From Phycisphaerae bacterium (lineage in GTDB: Bacteria > Planctomycetota > Phycisphaerae > UBA1845 > Fen-1342): a stretch of DNA of 64,000 nt. The notes under the pieces are model-generated. The model was not told the origin of the DNA, made no database searches, and was given only the letters and a program-made list of their open reading frames with translations. How positions within the stretch are numbered: position 1 is the first letter of the stretch; every line of letters starts with the position of its first letter. The stretch covers positions 22,398 to 86,397 of the forward strand of contig JANQFV010000021.1 in assembly GCA_028277645.1 (NCBI GenBank), written 5' to 3'. The position numbers and the translations under genes were made by a program. Of the stretch, positions 27,938 through 38,166 are shown piece by piece.

Positions 27938-28840
27938 ATGAAACCCGACACTGATTCCGTCCCGCTCAGTGCGCTGAGCGACTTTACGCTCCTCAACGCC
28001 GCGCCCGGCACCGGATTGCAGCCGCCGGACCCGGCAAACGGTTGTGCGGCTCAGCAGGCCGCCGAGTTTGCGGCGCGCGTGGCGGAGCTGAAACGCCTGC
28101 GTGACGATCTGGGAACGCACACGGCTACGCTGGATGCGCGTTCGGCCGAGCTGGACGCGCGTGCGAAGTCGCTCGACACAATGGAAGCCACGCTTGACGC
28201 ACGGGCCGTGGAAGTTGGCGGAGAGCGTGCATCGCTCGAGGCGCTGCGTCAGCAGCTTGACGAACGCCGGGCCGAACTGGAGAAGACGGCGGGGATGCTC
28301 GAGCGTCGTGATCGTGATCTGGGTTTGCGTGCGCTGGCTCTGTCGGGGCAGCGCGACGCTCTGAGCCGGGATGCGCAGCGGTTCGAGGAGGAACGGCGGG
28401 CGCTGGAAGCGCAGTCGGCGGAGGTCGTCGGGGCTGCGGACGGGGTACACGTGCAGGCGGAGTGTCTGAACCATCAACGTGCGCGTTTGCTGGGCCGTGT
28501 TCACAAGCTCCGCGTGTGGATGAAGGCGATGGACGCCCGCGCCGTGCAACTGACGCAACGGGAAAACGCGTTTAAGCGGCGGTTGCGAGAATTGACCGAC
28601 CGGTCAAAGACGCCGGCTGCGCAGGATGGGCAGCAGTCCGCGCCCGTTGAAACCGCACGCGCTGCGGCGGAGCGAGCGGTCAACGCGATTGACCCGCTAT
28701 TGGAGACGCGGGAGGCGGAGGTCGTGGAGGGGGCTGTAAGCCCTAAGCCATCAGCTATCAGCCGTCAGCCAGCAGCGGCCGTGTCTGGCAGGTCTTCGTA
28801 TGATTGTAGGCAGAAGCGGTCTGTCATGCCTGCCACGTAG
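27938..28840 (+). CDS. Coiled-coil hypothetical protein
   Basis: Long heptad-like stretch LDARSAELDARAKSLDTMEATLDARAVEVGGERASLEALRQQLDERRAELEKTAGMLERR; C-terminus read through a repeat. Confidence 0.65.
   Translation: MKPDTDSVPLSALSDFTLLNAAPGTGLQPPDPANGCAAQQAAEFAARVAELKRLRDDLGTHTATLDARSAELDARAKSLDTMEATLDARAVEVGGERASLEALRQQLDERRAELEKTAGMLERRDRDLGLRALALSGQRDALSRDAQRFEEERRALEAQSAEVVGAADGVHVQAECLNHQRARLLGRVHKLRVWMKAMDARAVQLTQRENAFKRRLRELTDRSKTPAAQDGQQSAPVETARAAAERAVNAIDPLLETREAEVVEGAVSPKPSAISRQPAAAVSGRSSYDCRQKRSVMPAT
28737..28770. repeat. Dispersed repeat TAAGCCCTAAGCCATCAGCTATCAGCCGTCAGCC
   Basis: Second copy at 47769-47809. Confidence 0.9.
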
Positions 28841-29823
28841 TCCGTCACGACGCGGTTGACGCCCTGCGTCTCCACACGCTTATGAAACCGCGGGGGCAAG
28901 AGTTCCGGGTCAGCGCGGTAGTGCTCGAAGACGGCGGTCAGAATTCGCAGAGCGTGCTCGTCGGCCTGTTGCAACGCGGGGCTGCGATAGAGTTGCTCGT
29001 ATAGGAACCGGTCGAGCTCGGCGAGGTATGATTCGATTTCATCAGACAGCAGGCTGGCGCTCCCATCCTCTGATCGTACGTTCGAAAAGACATTGTCGAG
29101 AACGCGGCGCTGTATGCGATCGATCGTCGGGCGCAAGTGGCCGCGCCACGCGTCCGGTGCATCGAGCGCCGGGCCGTCGTAGGCCGCCCGCCAGATCGTC
29201 AGATCATTCAGCCCGGCAGGGTTGAATTGCCCGGCGTACAGTCCATCCTGAAGATCGTGCAGCGCGTAGGCCAAGCGGTCGGCGAGGTCGACAATGCGGC
29301 CTTCCATAGGCGGCGGTTGCCCATCCTGGAGCGGATGCTCGCCGGGATCATCGAACTGTGTGCTGTGTTTGGCTAGGCACTCACGGACCGCGCGCGTGAG
29401 ATTCAGGCCGAGGAAATCCGGATAGGGGTGCTCCAGTACTTCCACGACTCGCAGCGTGTGCTGGTTGTGCTCGAAGCCGCCTTCGCCGGCAAGGCAGTTG
29501 TTGAGTGCCTGTTCGCCGGCATGCCCGAACGGGGGGTGGCCCAGGTCGTGCGCGAGCGCGACGGTCTCGGCCAGGTCAGCGTTGAGGTTCAGTTGCACAG
29601 CGAGCACACGCGACAGATGGGCGACTTCGAGCGTGTGTGTGAGGCGCGTGCGGAAGTGATCGCCGATGGGCAGGACGAAGACCTGCGTCTTGTGCTGGAG
29701 TCGCCGAAACGCGGACGAGTGGACGACACGCTGCCGATCGACCAGCAGCGGTGGCAAGCCCGCGGCATGCGGGTCAGCGTGATCGCGTATCAGGTTGAAT
29801 TGTTTGTCGCGATGCGCACTCAT
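28765..29823 (-). CDS. dgt: Deoxyguanosinetriphosphate triphosphohydrolase-like (HD domain)
   Basis: VVHSSAFRRLQHKTQVF, RTRLTHTLEVAHLSR, ALAHDLGHPPFGHAGEQALN. Confidence 0.93.
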   Translation of the reverse strand: MSAHRDKQFNLIRDHADPHAAGLPPLLVDRQRVVHSSAFRRLQHKTQVFVLPIGDHFRTRLTHTLEVAHLSRVLAVQLNLNADLAETVALAHDLGHPPFGHAGEQALNNCLAGEGGFEHNQHTLRVVEVLEHPYPDFLGLNLTRAVRECLAKHSTQFDDPGEHPLQDGQPPPMEGRIVDLADRLAYALHDLQDGLYAGQFNPAGLNDLTIWRAAYDGPALDAPDAWRGHLRPTIDRIQRRVLDNVFSNVRSEDGSASLLSDEIESYLAELDRFLYEQLYRSPALQQADEHALRILTAVFEHYRADPELLPPRFHKRVETQGVNRVVTDYVAGMTDRFCLQSYEDLPDTAAAG

Positions 29824-29854
29824 GGTATGCGGGAGTATAGCACGCCGGCGCATT

Positions 29855-29949
29855 CGTCATTCCGACAAGCGCAGCGCGGAGGAATCTTGGTCAGGTCGGG
29901 AGTGCATTCCGAAGCGCGGCTAGATTCCTCACTGCGCTTCGGAATGACG
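29855..29949. repeat. Dispersed long inverted repeat (CGTCATTCCGA...GAGGAATCT ... AGATTCCTC...CGGAATGACG)
   Basis: Related copies at 44302-44395 and 55358-55455. Confidence 0.85.
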
Positions 29950-30030
29950 CATTGGCTGCACCCGGAATTACGGGCAGGCGGTGCTCGGAACGATGGGTAA
30001 GCCGCGCTCGGAATGATGGGCTGGGTGAGG

Positions 30031-31908
30031 CTACTTATCCTCGACTTCCGGCAGCTTCATCTCGACGCGGACTACATCGCCTTCGTTAACCGTTTCCACG
30101 ACGAGCCCGGAGCGGTGGAAGATCTTCAACATGCCGCTGTTTTCGACCAGCACGTACGCATGGAAGATCTGGATGCCGTTCTCGCGACCGATTTCGACCA
30201 GGCGGTTGAAGAAGTACGTGCCCAGGCCTTTGCGCTGCCAAGCATCGGCAACGGCGAAGGCGACTTCGGCGGACTGGCCCTCAGCGTCCATCATGTAGCG
30301 GCCTACGCCAACGACCTGCTCCTCACCCGGCTTGCCGCAGAGCCCGATCAGCGCCATCTCGCTACTGTAGTCCACCGTGCAGAACACCTGGAGCTTGCTG
30401 TGCGGCATGGACTTGAGGGCAGCGTGGTAACGGAGGTACTTCGTCTGCTCGCTGAAGTCGTAGAACATCTCCCGCATCATCGGTTCGTCGTCGGGCCGGA
30501 TGGGTCTTACGAACACCTGCTCGCCCGAGCGCGCCGTGAACGTGTCCTCGTACTGCGACGGATACGGAACCTGCGCCGGCGGCATGATCTGATTGGGGTA
30601 GACGATGCGGCGGCGTTTGGCGGCGTGCAGCAGCTCGGAGCGGAAATCGGGGTGCGCGATGCTGATGAGTGACATGGCGCGTTCGCGCATGGTCTTGCCG
30701 TGCAGGTAGGCGACGCCATACTCGGTGACGATGTAATGCGTGTCGCCGCGGGTCGTGATCACGCCGGCGCCTTCCTGGAGCGTTGCCATGATGCGTGAGC
30801 GGAGCCCGTCGGGCGTTTCGGCGGTGGATGGCATGGCGATGATCGGCTTGCCGTTTTTGGCCAGAGCCGCGCCGCGGATGAAGTCGGCGTGCCCGCCGAT
30901 GCCGCTGTAGAGCAGTTGCCCGATCGAGTCGGCCACGACCTGTCCGGTCAGGTCGACCTCCAGAGCAGAGTTGATCGCGATCATGTTCTCGTGCCCACTG
31001 ATCACGACCGGGTTGTTCGTGTACTCGGAGGGGTGCATCTCGATCGACGGGTTGTCGTTCATGTACTCGAACAGTTCGTGGCTGCCCGCCGCGAAGCTGC
31101 CGACGATCTTGCCCTGGTCGAGCGTCTTGTACTTGCCGGTGACGACACCCTGCTGCGCGAGCTTCAGCACACCGTCAGAGAACATCTCGGTGTGGATGCC
31201 GAGGTCGTTCTTGTCAGTGAGCATGGACGCGACCATATCCGGGATGCGGCCGATGCCGAGCTGAAGCGTGGCACCGTCGGGGATCAGTCGCGCGAGGTGC
31301 TGAGCAATCCGTGCGGTTACCTCGTCATGCTCGGGCTCGATGGGCCACTCGAGCAGCGGTTCGTCGTGCTCGACGATGAAATCGATATCCTTGACGTTCA
31401 GGAAGCAATCGCCGTGTGCGCGCGGCATGTGGTGATTCACTTGTGCGATGACGATGCGGGCGGACTCCACCGCTGACTTCGTGATATCGACGGACACGCC
31501 CAGGCTGCAATTCCCATACGCGTCCGGTGGGCTCACGGAGATCAACGCCACATCGATGCGGATGCGGTGTGATTTGAACAGGCCGGGCACCTGCGACAGA
31601 AAAATTGGCGTGTAGTCGGCGCGGGCCTGGTTGACGGCGTCGCGCACAGCGTTGCCGATGAAGAAGGCGTTGGGACGGAAATTCTGTGCGTACTTCGGGT
31701 GCGCATAGGGCGCCACACCCAGCGTCAGCACGTGGACGACCTCGGTATCGGCTAGCCCGTCGCCGGCTTCGGCCATGACGCGGACGAGTTCCTGTGGCTC
31801 GCCGCAGGCTGAACCGATGAACACGCGATCGCCGGCGCGGATGTGACGGACCGCGTCGATCGGGTTGACGATCTTGTCGGGGCACAGATCACGCCACTTG
31901 TCGGACAT
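30031..31908 (-). CDS. Acetyl-CoA hydrolase/CoA-transferase fused to C-terminal GNAT acetyltransferase
   Basis: LQLGIGRIPDMVASML, HTEMFSDGVLKLA, ISGHENMIAINSALEVDLTGQV; C-term FVRPIRPDDEPMMREMFYDFS..VAFAVADAWQRKGLGTYFFNRLVEIGRENG. Confidence 0.9.
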   Translation of the reverse strand: MSDKWRDLCPDKIVNPIDAVRHIRAGDRVFIGSACGEPQELVRVMAEAGDGLADTEVVHVLTLGVAPYAHPKYAQNFRPNAFFIGNAVRDAVNQARADYTPIFLSQVPGLFKSHRIRIDVALISVSPPDAYGNCSLGVSVDITKSAVESARIVIAQVNHHMPRAHGDCFLNVKDIDFIVEHDEPLLEWPIEPEHDEVTARIAQHLARLIPDGATLQLGIGRIPDMVASMLTDKNDLGIHTEMFSDGVLKLAQQGVVTGKYKTLDQGKIVGSFAAGSHELFEYMNDNPSIEMHPSEYTNNPVVISGHENMIAINSALEVDLTGQVVADSIGQLLYSGIGGHADFIRGAALAKNGKPIIAMPSTAETPDGLRSRIMATLQEGAGVITTRGDTHYIVTEYGVAYLHGKTMRERAMSLISIAHPDFRSELLHAAKRRRIVYPNQIMPPAQVPYPSQYEDTFTARSGEQVFVRPIRPDDEPMMREMFYDFSEQTKYLRYHAALKSMPHSKLQVFCTVDYSSEMALIGLCGKPGEEQVVGVGRYMMDAEGQSAEVAFAVADAWQRKGLGTYFFNRLVEIGRENGIQIFHAYVLVENSGMLKIFHRSGLVVETVNEGDVVRVEMKLPEVEDK

Positions 31909-31914
31909 AGCGCT

Positions 31915-34074
31915 CTACTCCGTAAGGATGATGCGGGCGTCGGCGACCATGGCGCCTTCGCCGGTCGGATAGACGATCAGGGGATTGACGTCGAGCTCCT
32001 TGATGCGCGGGTTTTCAGTTACGAGCTGCGACAAGCGCAGGAGGCATTCCGATACGGATTCGACGTCCGACGGCTGCTCGCCGCGCACGCCTTCGAGCAG
32101 CTTGTACGAGCGGATGTCGCGGATCATTTCGGTTGCGACGTTTTCGCGGATTGGTGCGAGTCGGAACGCCACGTCCTTCAGCGCTTCGGTGTAGATGCCG
32201 CCCAGGCCGAACATCAGCAGCGGCCCCATCCGCGGGTCGCGCGACATGCCGAGGATGATCTCCTTGCCCGGCGGGAGCATTTTCTGGACCAGCACGCCCC
32301 AGATCTCGACGTCCTCGCCCGTTTTCTCGCGTACTGACGCGATCATCTCGTTGTACGCCGTGCGCACTTCGTCTTCGGTTTGCAGCTTCAAGCGAACGCC
32401 GCCGACGTCAGTCTTGTGCAGGATCTTCGGCCCCGAGATCTTCATGACGACCGGGAAGCCGATCTCGGCGGCGGAACTGGCGGCTTCATCTGCACTCGTA
32501 GCCAATGCGTACGGCACAATGGGGAACCCGTAGTGACGGAAGACTTCCAGCGCCTTGAGCTCGACAAGATGATCGCGACCGGCGGCGAGTTCTTCATCGA
32601 AGATCTTCGTGACGGCGGCGTGGCCCACTTCGTAAGAGCGGTACGGCAGCAGCGGATGACGCGTCCACTCAGCGAAGCGGCATTTGGCGGCCATCGCCCG
32701 CATCGCGTCTTCGGGAAAATTGAAGCTGGGGACGCCGTGGCTGCGGAGAATCCGGACGCCCTGCGACACGTCGACCAGGCCCATCATGCAGCCCACGATC
32801 GGCTTACCGCAGAAATTCTTGGTGTCGCAGATCACGTCGGCGATCTCGTTCATGTCGGTCATAGTCTGCGGCGTGACGATGACCATGAGCTGGTCGACGT
32901 TTTCGTCGGCCGAGACGGCGTCCAGGGCTACGCGATAGCGGTCGTGTTTCGCGTCTCCGATCACGTCCACCGGATTCTTGACGCTGGCAGTCGCGGGAAG
33001 CTGGTAGCGCAATGACTTGAGCGTGTATTCCTGGAAGCGGGGCAGCAACATCCCCGAGCGAATGCACGCGTCGGTGGCCATGATGCCCGGACCCCCGGCG
33101 TTGGTGACGACACCCGTGCGCCAGCCGCCGGGCAGTTTGGGATCGACGAACACTTCGGCACAGTCGAACAGCTCCTTGACCGAATCGACACGCAGCACGC
33201 CGGCTTGGGCCAGGGCCGCGTCGTAGATTTCATCCGAGCCGGCGAGCGAGCCGGTGTGCGACGCCGCGGCGGCAGCACCTTCCTGTGTGCGGCCGGTCTT
33301 GATGGCCAGGATGGGCTTGGCGTTCGGCCCGTGCGTGATGCGCTCGCAGGTCTGGATGAACTCCGGGCCGTGCGAGAGCTCCTCCACATACATTAGAATC
33401 GCCTTGGTGTTCGGATCGCCGGCAAGTGCCAGCAGGAGATCCGTCTCCTTCACCGCGACCTTGTTGCCGAAACTCACGAAGCGCGAGAAGCCGATGCCCA
33501 CGCCCTTCGCATAATCGAGCAACGCCGTACACAAAGCTCCGCTCTGCGATATCAAACCGAACGGACCAGCGGTCGGCATGTCGCGGGCGAACGTGGCGTT
33601 CATTCGCACGGTCGAGGCGGCGTTGATCACGCCCAGGCAGTTCGGACCGACGATTGTCAGGTCTCGCTCAGTCGCCAGGTCCCGTAAGGCGTTTTCGCGC
33701 TGGACACCCTCGCCACCGATCTCCTTGAAGCCGGCGGAAATCACGACGAAGTGGTGCGTCCCACGCTCGGCGCACGCCTCGACGATGCCGTGAATGTGCG
33801 GCGCCGGCACAACCAGGACGGCAAGGTCGATCGGCTCGTCGATCGCGTTGATGTTCGGGACGCAGCGATTGCCCAGAATGCTGCGGGCCTTGGGGTTCAC
33901 GGGATACACGACGCCGGTGTAGCCGCCCATGACCAGGTTGGTCATGATCGCGTTGCCGACCGAGCCGCTGGTCCGCGACGCGCCGATCACAGCGATCGAC
34001 TGCGGTGCGAAGAGCGGTTCCAGATCTACGGCTGGTGCCGTTGTGAGGGCGTCGTCTGAGACGGTCTGGGGCAT
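31915..34074 (-). CDS. Acetate--CoA ligase (ADP-forming), fused alpha/beta
   Basis: LFAPQSIAVIGASRTSGSVGNAIMTNL, IVGPNCLGVIN, SQSGALCTALLDYA; C-term ATP-grasp GFPVVMKISGPKILHKTDVGGVRL. Confidence 0.93.
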   Translation of the reverse strand: MPQTVSDDALTTAPAVDLEPLFAPQSIAVIGASRTSGSVGNAIMTNLVMGGYTGVVYPVNPKARSILGNRCVPNINAIDEPIDLAVLVVPAPHIHGIVEACAERGTHHFVVISAGFKEIGGEGVQRENALRDLATERDLTIVGPNCLGVINAASTVRMNATFARDMPTAGPFGLISQSGALCTALLDYAKGVGIGFSRFVSFGNKVAVKETDLLLALAGDPNTKAILMYVEELSHGPEFIQTCERITHGPNAKPILAIKTGRTQEGAAAAASHTGSLAGSDEIYDAALAQAGVLRVDSVKELFDCAEVFVDPKLPGGWRTGVVTNAGGPGIMATDACIRSGMLLPRFQEYTLKSLRYQLPATASVKNPVDVIGDAKHDRYRVALDAVSADENVDQLMVIVTPQTMTDMNEIADVICDTKNFCGKPIVGCMMGLVDVSQGVRILRSHGVPSFNFPEDAMRAMAAKCRFAEWTRHPLLPYRSYEVGHAAVTKIFDEELAAGRDHLVELKALEVFRHYGFPIVPYALATSADEAASSAAEIGFPVVMKISGPKILHKTDVGGVRLKLQTEDEVRTAYNEMIASVREKTGEDVEIWGVLVQKMLPPGKEIILGMSRDPRMGPLLMFGLGGIYTEALKDVAFRLAPIRENVATEMIRDIRSYKLLEGVRGEQPSDVESVSECLLRLSQLVTENPRIKELDVNPLIVYPTGEGAMVADARIILTE

Positions 34075-34286
34075 AGCACGCAACTCCGTTGGGGAATCTG
34101 CCACACACTGTTCGAACGCGGGGCGCCACTCATGATCGCCAGCGGCCGTGGGCAGCGCCTGCGGCATTGCAAGTGTGTCCCGGCGTGATCCCATGGAGGA
34201 ATCACATGGGACGCTGCTGCGGAGGTGCAATAGGCGTACCAAACCAATCGAGGGACGCCCACGCAGCGCAAATGGTCAGCAGCGAA

Positions 34287-35714
34287 TCAACTTGCCGCAG
34301 TCACGCCGGCATCTGACGTAGCGGCCGGGTCCATTCGATCGTCCAGTAGCCGGTACGTCCACAGCACGATCATGATCGCCCAGGCCAATAGAGCGGCCGC
34401 GACAATTTGGTGCAGCGTGGTGATTGTGACGTCCAGTGCCGTGGGCCGGCGATCGAGTGAGTCGTCGCCACTGACGATCAGCGCGACGATCCCCAGCGTT
34501 AGTTGGACGGCGATCAGGACCAACATGCTGAGCCCCAGTTGGCGGAAGACGGGCATGCGTCGATACAGGCCCCAGACGCGCACGCCGACCGCGACGGACA
34601 GCAGCGTGACAAAGACCGCCATCGTGATGTGGAGCGTTAGCGCCCACTGGCCGGACTCGATCAATTCCGCCGGGTTGGCGTTCAGGCCGTAGCGGTCCGT
34701 GAACATGTGCAGTGCCCAGGTGAAGTGCCGTACCAGTGCTCCCAGCACGAGCTGGACGATCAGCGCGATGATGAGTGTGATGCCGAATACGCGGTCGGTG
34801 CTGACCGCCGGCGCGGGCAGGTGCGTCATGGCCTGCTTCCAGGCACGCGAGCGCAATACTGCGACCACAATCAACCCGCCGAACACCACCTGTCCGAAGA
34901 CGCCGTGAATGATCGCGAGCACGATGCTGGGTGCCGTGTGCTCCAGCTCGGTGCTAAAGGTAAAGCGACCGGTGACGCGCAGGCCGCCGAGAATACCCTG
35001 GACAATGACCATGCCGAGGACGAACCAAGTCACCGTGCGAAGCAGGTTGTTGCGGTCGGTGAACTGGACGTGAAACGCCAGCACAAGCGTGGTCAATCCG
35101 ACGAGTGAGCCCAGCAGGCGGTGGGCATGCTCCAGATATACGCCGCCGGTCATGCGGGCCAGCGGGTAGAGGAACATGTTGTAGCCTTCGGTGTTGGGCC
35201 AGTCGACGACGGCCAAGCCCTCGTCGAAGCCGGTGACCAAGCCGCCCGCACCGAGCAGAACGAATGTCGCGACGCTCGCGATTGCGGGGAACAGGCCGGG
35301 CCAATCAAGCTCATGCGTGTCGTCGCCGCGGATCGTGCGACCGAATGACGCGCCGAGCACGCCGAGTACCACGCCGACCAGCAGCGTGCCTGGTACCCAC
35401 AGCAGCGCGCCGGACTTGATCTCGTTCGGTGTGTCGCCGCTGATCATGCTGCCGACGATGAGCAGGTTGAGCAGACCGGTGATCAGCCCGGCCAGCGCCG
35501 CGGTGCGCAGACCGTCCGCGGCGTAGCGTCCCGCGATAATGCCACCGACGAGTTGACACGCGATCAACAGCGCGAAGAGCAGTGGGGCGGGGACGGCGTC
35601 GCCGAAAAGGCGGCAGAAGTAGCCGACAGTCCACATCGCGACGGTCGTTCCGAAGCCGATCGCGAGCACCGCGCCACGCGGGCGTGATGAAGGTTGGGCA
35701 GTGCTGTACGGCAC
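34287..35714 (-). CDS. COX15/CtaA family heme A synthase with extra N-terminal TM region
   Basis: GGLVTGFDEGLAVVDWPNTEGYNMFLYPLARMTGGVYLEHAHRLLGSLVGL; LVLGALVRHFTWALHMFTD. Confidence 0.85.
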   Translation of the reverse strand: MPYSTAQPSSRPRGAVLAIGFGTTVAMWTVGYFCRLFGDAVPAPLLFALLIACQLVGGIIAGRYAADGLRTAALAGLITGLLNLLIVGSMISGDTPNEIKSGALLWVPGTLLVGVVLGVLGASFGRTIRGDDTHELDWPGLFPAIASVATFVLLGAGGLVTGFDEGLAVVDWPNTEGYNMFLYPLARMTGGVYLEHAHRLLGSLVGLTTLVLAFHVQFTDRNNLLRTVTWFVLGMVIVQGILGGLRVTGRFTFSTELEHTAPSIVLAIIHGVFGQVVFGGLIVVAVLRSRAWKQAMTHLPAPAVSTDRVFGITLIIALIVQLVLGALVRHFTWALHMFTDRYGLNANPAELIESGQWALTLHITMAVFVTLLSVAVGVRVWGLYRRMPVFRQLGLSMLVLIAVQLTLGIVALIVSGDDSLDRRPTALDVTITTLHQIVAAALLAWAIMIVLWTYRLLDDRMDPAATSDAGVTAAS

Positions 35715-35850
35715 GGCGTCGATAGCAGGGCTCCGGCTACGGGGTCAGTCGATGGATAATCGGGGAAGAATAGCCGCGCGCAGTTATACCCGCCAGCGCG
35801 GGGTACGTGGCTTCGCGGTATTCAACAATCGGGTGTGGCGGTGTTACGGA

Positions 35851-36105
35851 TCAGGGGACGTTTACGACGCCGGTGATTTCGGGGATCTGCTCGCGGAGAT
35901 TGCGCTCCACCCCGGCCTGCAGCGTCATGGCGGCGTGCGGGCATCCGCGGCAGGCGCCCTTCAAGCGCACCTGCGCGATCTTGTCGTCGGTGAGACCGAG
36001 GAATTCGATGTCGCCCCCGTCCGCCTGTATGTAGGGCCGCAGGGCGTCGATCACTTCGCGGGCGCGCTCGTCAAGGGACGAACCGGGATTCGGTGCTTCA
36101 GCCAT
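35851..36105 (-). CDS. NifU-like C-terminal domain Fe-S protein
   Basis: VIDALRPYIQADGGDIEFLGLTDDKIAQVRLKGACRGCPHAAMTLQAGVE. Confidence 0.92.
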   Translation of the reverse strand: MAEAPNPGSSLDERAREVIDALRPYIQADGGDIEFLGLTDDKIAQVRLKGACRGCPHAAMTLQAGVERNLREQIPEITGVVNVP

Positions 36106-36250
36106 GGGGAGCGACTCCTCAAACCCAGCGCATTCTGGACCACGTCAACCCAACACACCTCGGTCGGACCGTATTTGAGGATAGCGAGTGGTCGGCCTGC
36201 TCGCAAAAAGAAATGTCGGTCCGGGAATACTCGTTCTCCGAACGGCAGAC

Positions 36251-37939
36251 TCAGGCGTCTGCAACGATCTGGAGGATGCGCTCGCTCACGTCGTGGACCC
36301 ATTTTCGGCCGTTGTGATCTGTTTCATAACGCTCGCGCAGTTGCCGGCCGAGCTGCTCGCGGGCGTCGTCGTCAGTGATCAGCTCCCTCAGGCGCGCGGC
36401 GTAGGCTTCGTCGGTCGCGGGATTCACGGCGTGCTCGCCCAGGTACTTGTGCCCGGCTGCCGCCAAGCTGGTGTTGTCCACCATCATGCCGACGACGGGC
36501 TTCGACGCGGCCGCCGCTTCGCACACGGCGATGCCACCGCCTGCGGGATACTCGTTGAGATAAACATCGAACGTCTTCGTCCAACGTCCTGCCTCGCGCG
36601 TCGATCCGGCGAAGCGGACGCGCGGACGCGGGCCGCCGCAGAGGTCCTGGCCGAACGCCTGCACCTGCGGCTCGAACGAACCCGGGCCGACCACGATGTA
36701 GGTGCTGTTCGGGCACGCCCGCAGGACGGACGCGACCGTCTGGCAGAAGCGCGGGCTCATGCGCTTGCCGAGGTGGTTTCCAATCGTGCCCAGGATGACG
36801 TGGTTCTCGGGGACGTTCAGTTGCGCACGCGCGTACGGCTCGAGCTGGTCGAGGTGCGACATATCCACGCCGCCGAACGGCGAAGTGCCGTACGGAATTC
36901 CGCGTTCGCGACAGAGGAACGCGAGCTCCTCCATAGACTCGGCGTACTCGAAGAACTGGTAATCGACCTGCGGACAGTGCAGCGGAATGCCCATGCCATA
37001 GTCCACCTGCCACGGCGCACACTGCCAGGCGCACAGCATCCAATCCACTGGCGTCGCGAGCGAGCCGTGGAACCAGGCGACGTCGATATCGAGCTCTGCC
37101 AATTGCTGGTGCAGGTCGGCGGCGGCGGCGAGCAAGTTGCGGCGATTGCGCGGCATGATGACCGGAATGCCGAGCTTCTGCTGAATGTACTGAATCCGTC
37201 GCGGACCGCGCTCGGTGGAGTAGCCCGCGTGGAACGGCTGCACGACGTGCTCCTGCATCTGGGCGAGCGACTCGGTCACGACGAGGTACGTCTCGAACTG
37301 CGCCTGATCCATGTGCGTCAGGGCGGTGTTCATGACGCGCGAGGTCGAGTGATCGCCGTCGACCAGTTGCGCGGTGACGTGCGCCAGACGCAAACGGCCG
37401 TCCGCGCGTGAGCGACGCTGTTTACGGACGGCGGGGCGGATGCCGATCTGCCGGGCCGCGCGCGGTGCGACCAGCGCGTAGCAGTCGACCATGCGGCGAA
37501 TATCGGCCGGTGTGCCAAGCCGGCGGGCGCCGTGCTGGAAGTCCCAGGTCGCTGCCCCCATCGCATAGAGCAACGCCGGCAGGAACTCGTCGCGACGTCC
37601 TGCGTGTTCGGCGGCGCTCAACCACAGATCGAACGCCAGGCCGGTGTTGCCGACTTTCGCCGCACTCTCGACGGCCTCGATGAGTACGCGTGGGTGTCTG
37701 AACTCCAGGTCGTCGCAGGCCTCCCGCAGCAGCCGGGCGGAGTCGTGCTGAGCCTGCCGGAGCAGCAGGTGCGCCGCGAACCGCTTGGCAGCGCCGCGCG
37801 TGCCGCGATCGCTGCTGTGTACCAGCGCGTGCAGCTCGTTCTGATCGATTGGCTGACCTTGTTCAGCCTGCCGGGTCAGCACGTTGAGTCGCTCGGCCGG
37901 CGTGGCAGCATTGGCGGCGTTCTGGGTGGCGGACTGCAT
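36251..37939 (-). CDS. SPINDLY/O-GlcNAc-transferase-like glycosyltransferase
   Basis: GTIGNHLGKRMSPRFCQTVASVLRACPNSTYIVVGPGS; DVYLNEYPAGGGIAVCEAAAASKPVVGM. Confidence 0.7.
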   Translation of the reverse strand: MQSATQNAANAATPAERLNVLTRQAEQGQPIDQNELHALVHSSDRGTRGAAKRFAAHLLLRQAQHDSARLLREACDDLEFRHPRVLIEAVESAAKVGNTGLAFDLWLSAAEHAGRRDEFLPALLYAMGAATWDFQHGARRLGTPADIRRMVDCYALVAPRAARQIGIRPAVRKQRRSRADGRLRLAHVTAQLVDGDHSTSRVMNTALTHMDQAQFETYLVVTESLAQMQEHVVQPFHAGYSTERGPRRIQYIQQKLGIPVIMPRNRRNLLAAAADLHQQLAELDIDVAWFHGSLATPVDWMLCAWQCAPWQVDYGMGIPLHCPQVDYQFFEYAESMEELAFLCRERGIPYGTSPFGGVDMSHLDQLEPYARAQLNVPENHVILGTIGNHLGKRMSPRFCQTVASVLRACPNSTYIVVGPGSFEPQVQAFGQDLCGGPRPRVRFAGSTREAGRWTKTFDVYLNEYPAGGGIAVCEAAAASKPVVGMMVDNTSLAAAGHKYLGEHAVNPATDEAYAARLRELITDDDAREQLGRQLRERYETDHNGRKWVHDVSERILQIVADA

Positions 37940-38166
37940 GGGGCACCTTCGGCGCAGGGGAACGGGGCCTGTGGAGACACAGATCATCTCATCGGCGGTC
38001 GCCGCGATCCGAGCGGCAGGTGGCGACGCAGCAGCGCAATAGTGGCTCGCCAACTCACGGCCGCGCACGGGCCACGTCGATGGACGCAATGTGGCGTCGT
38101 ACGTCGCCGACGCGTAGGCCGCGCGCTCGATGCGGGACGGCCCGGGTCTCAAGGACGAGGTGTGCC

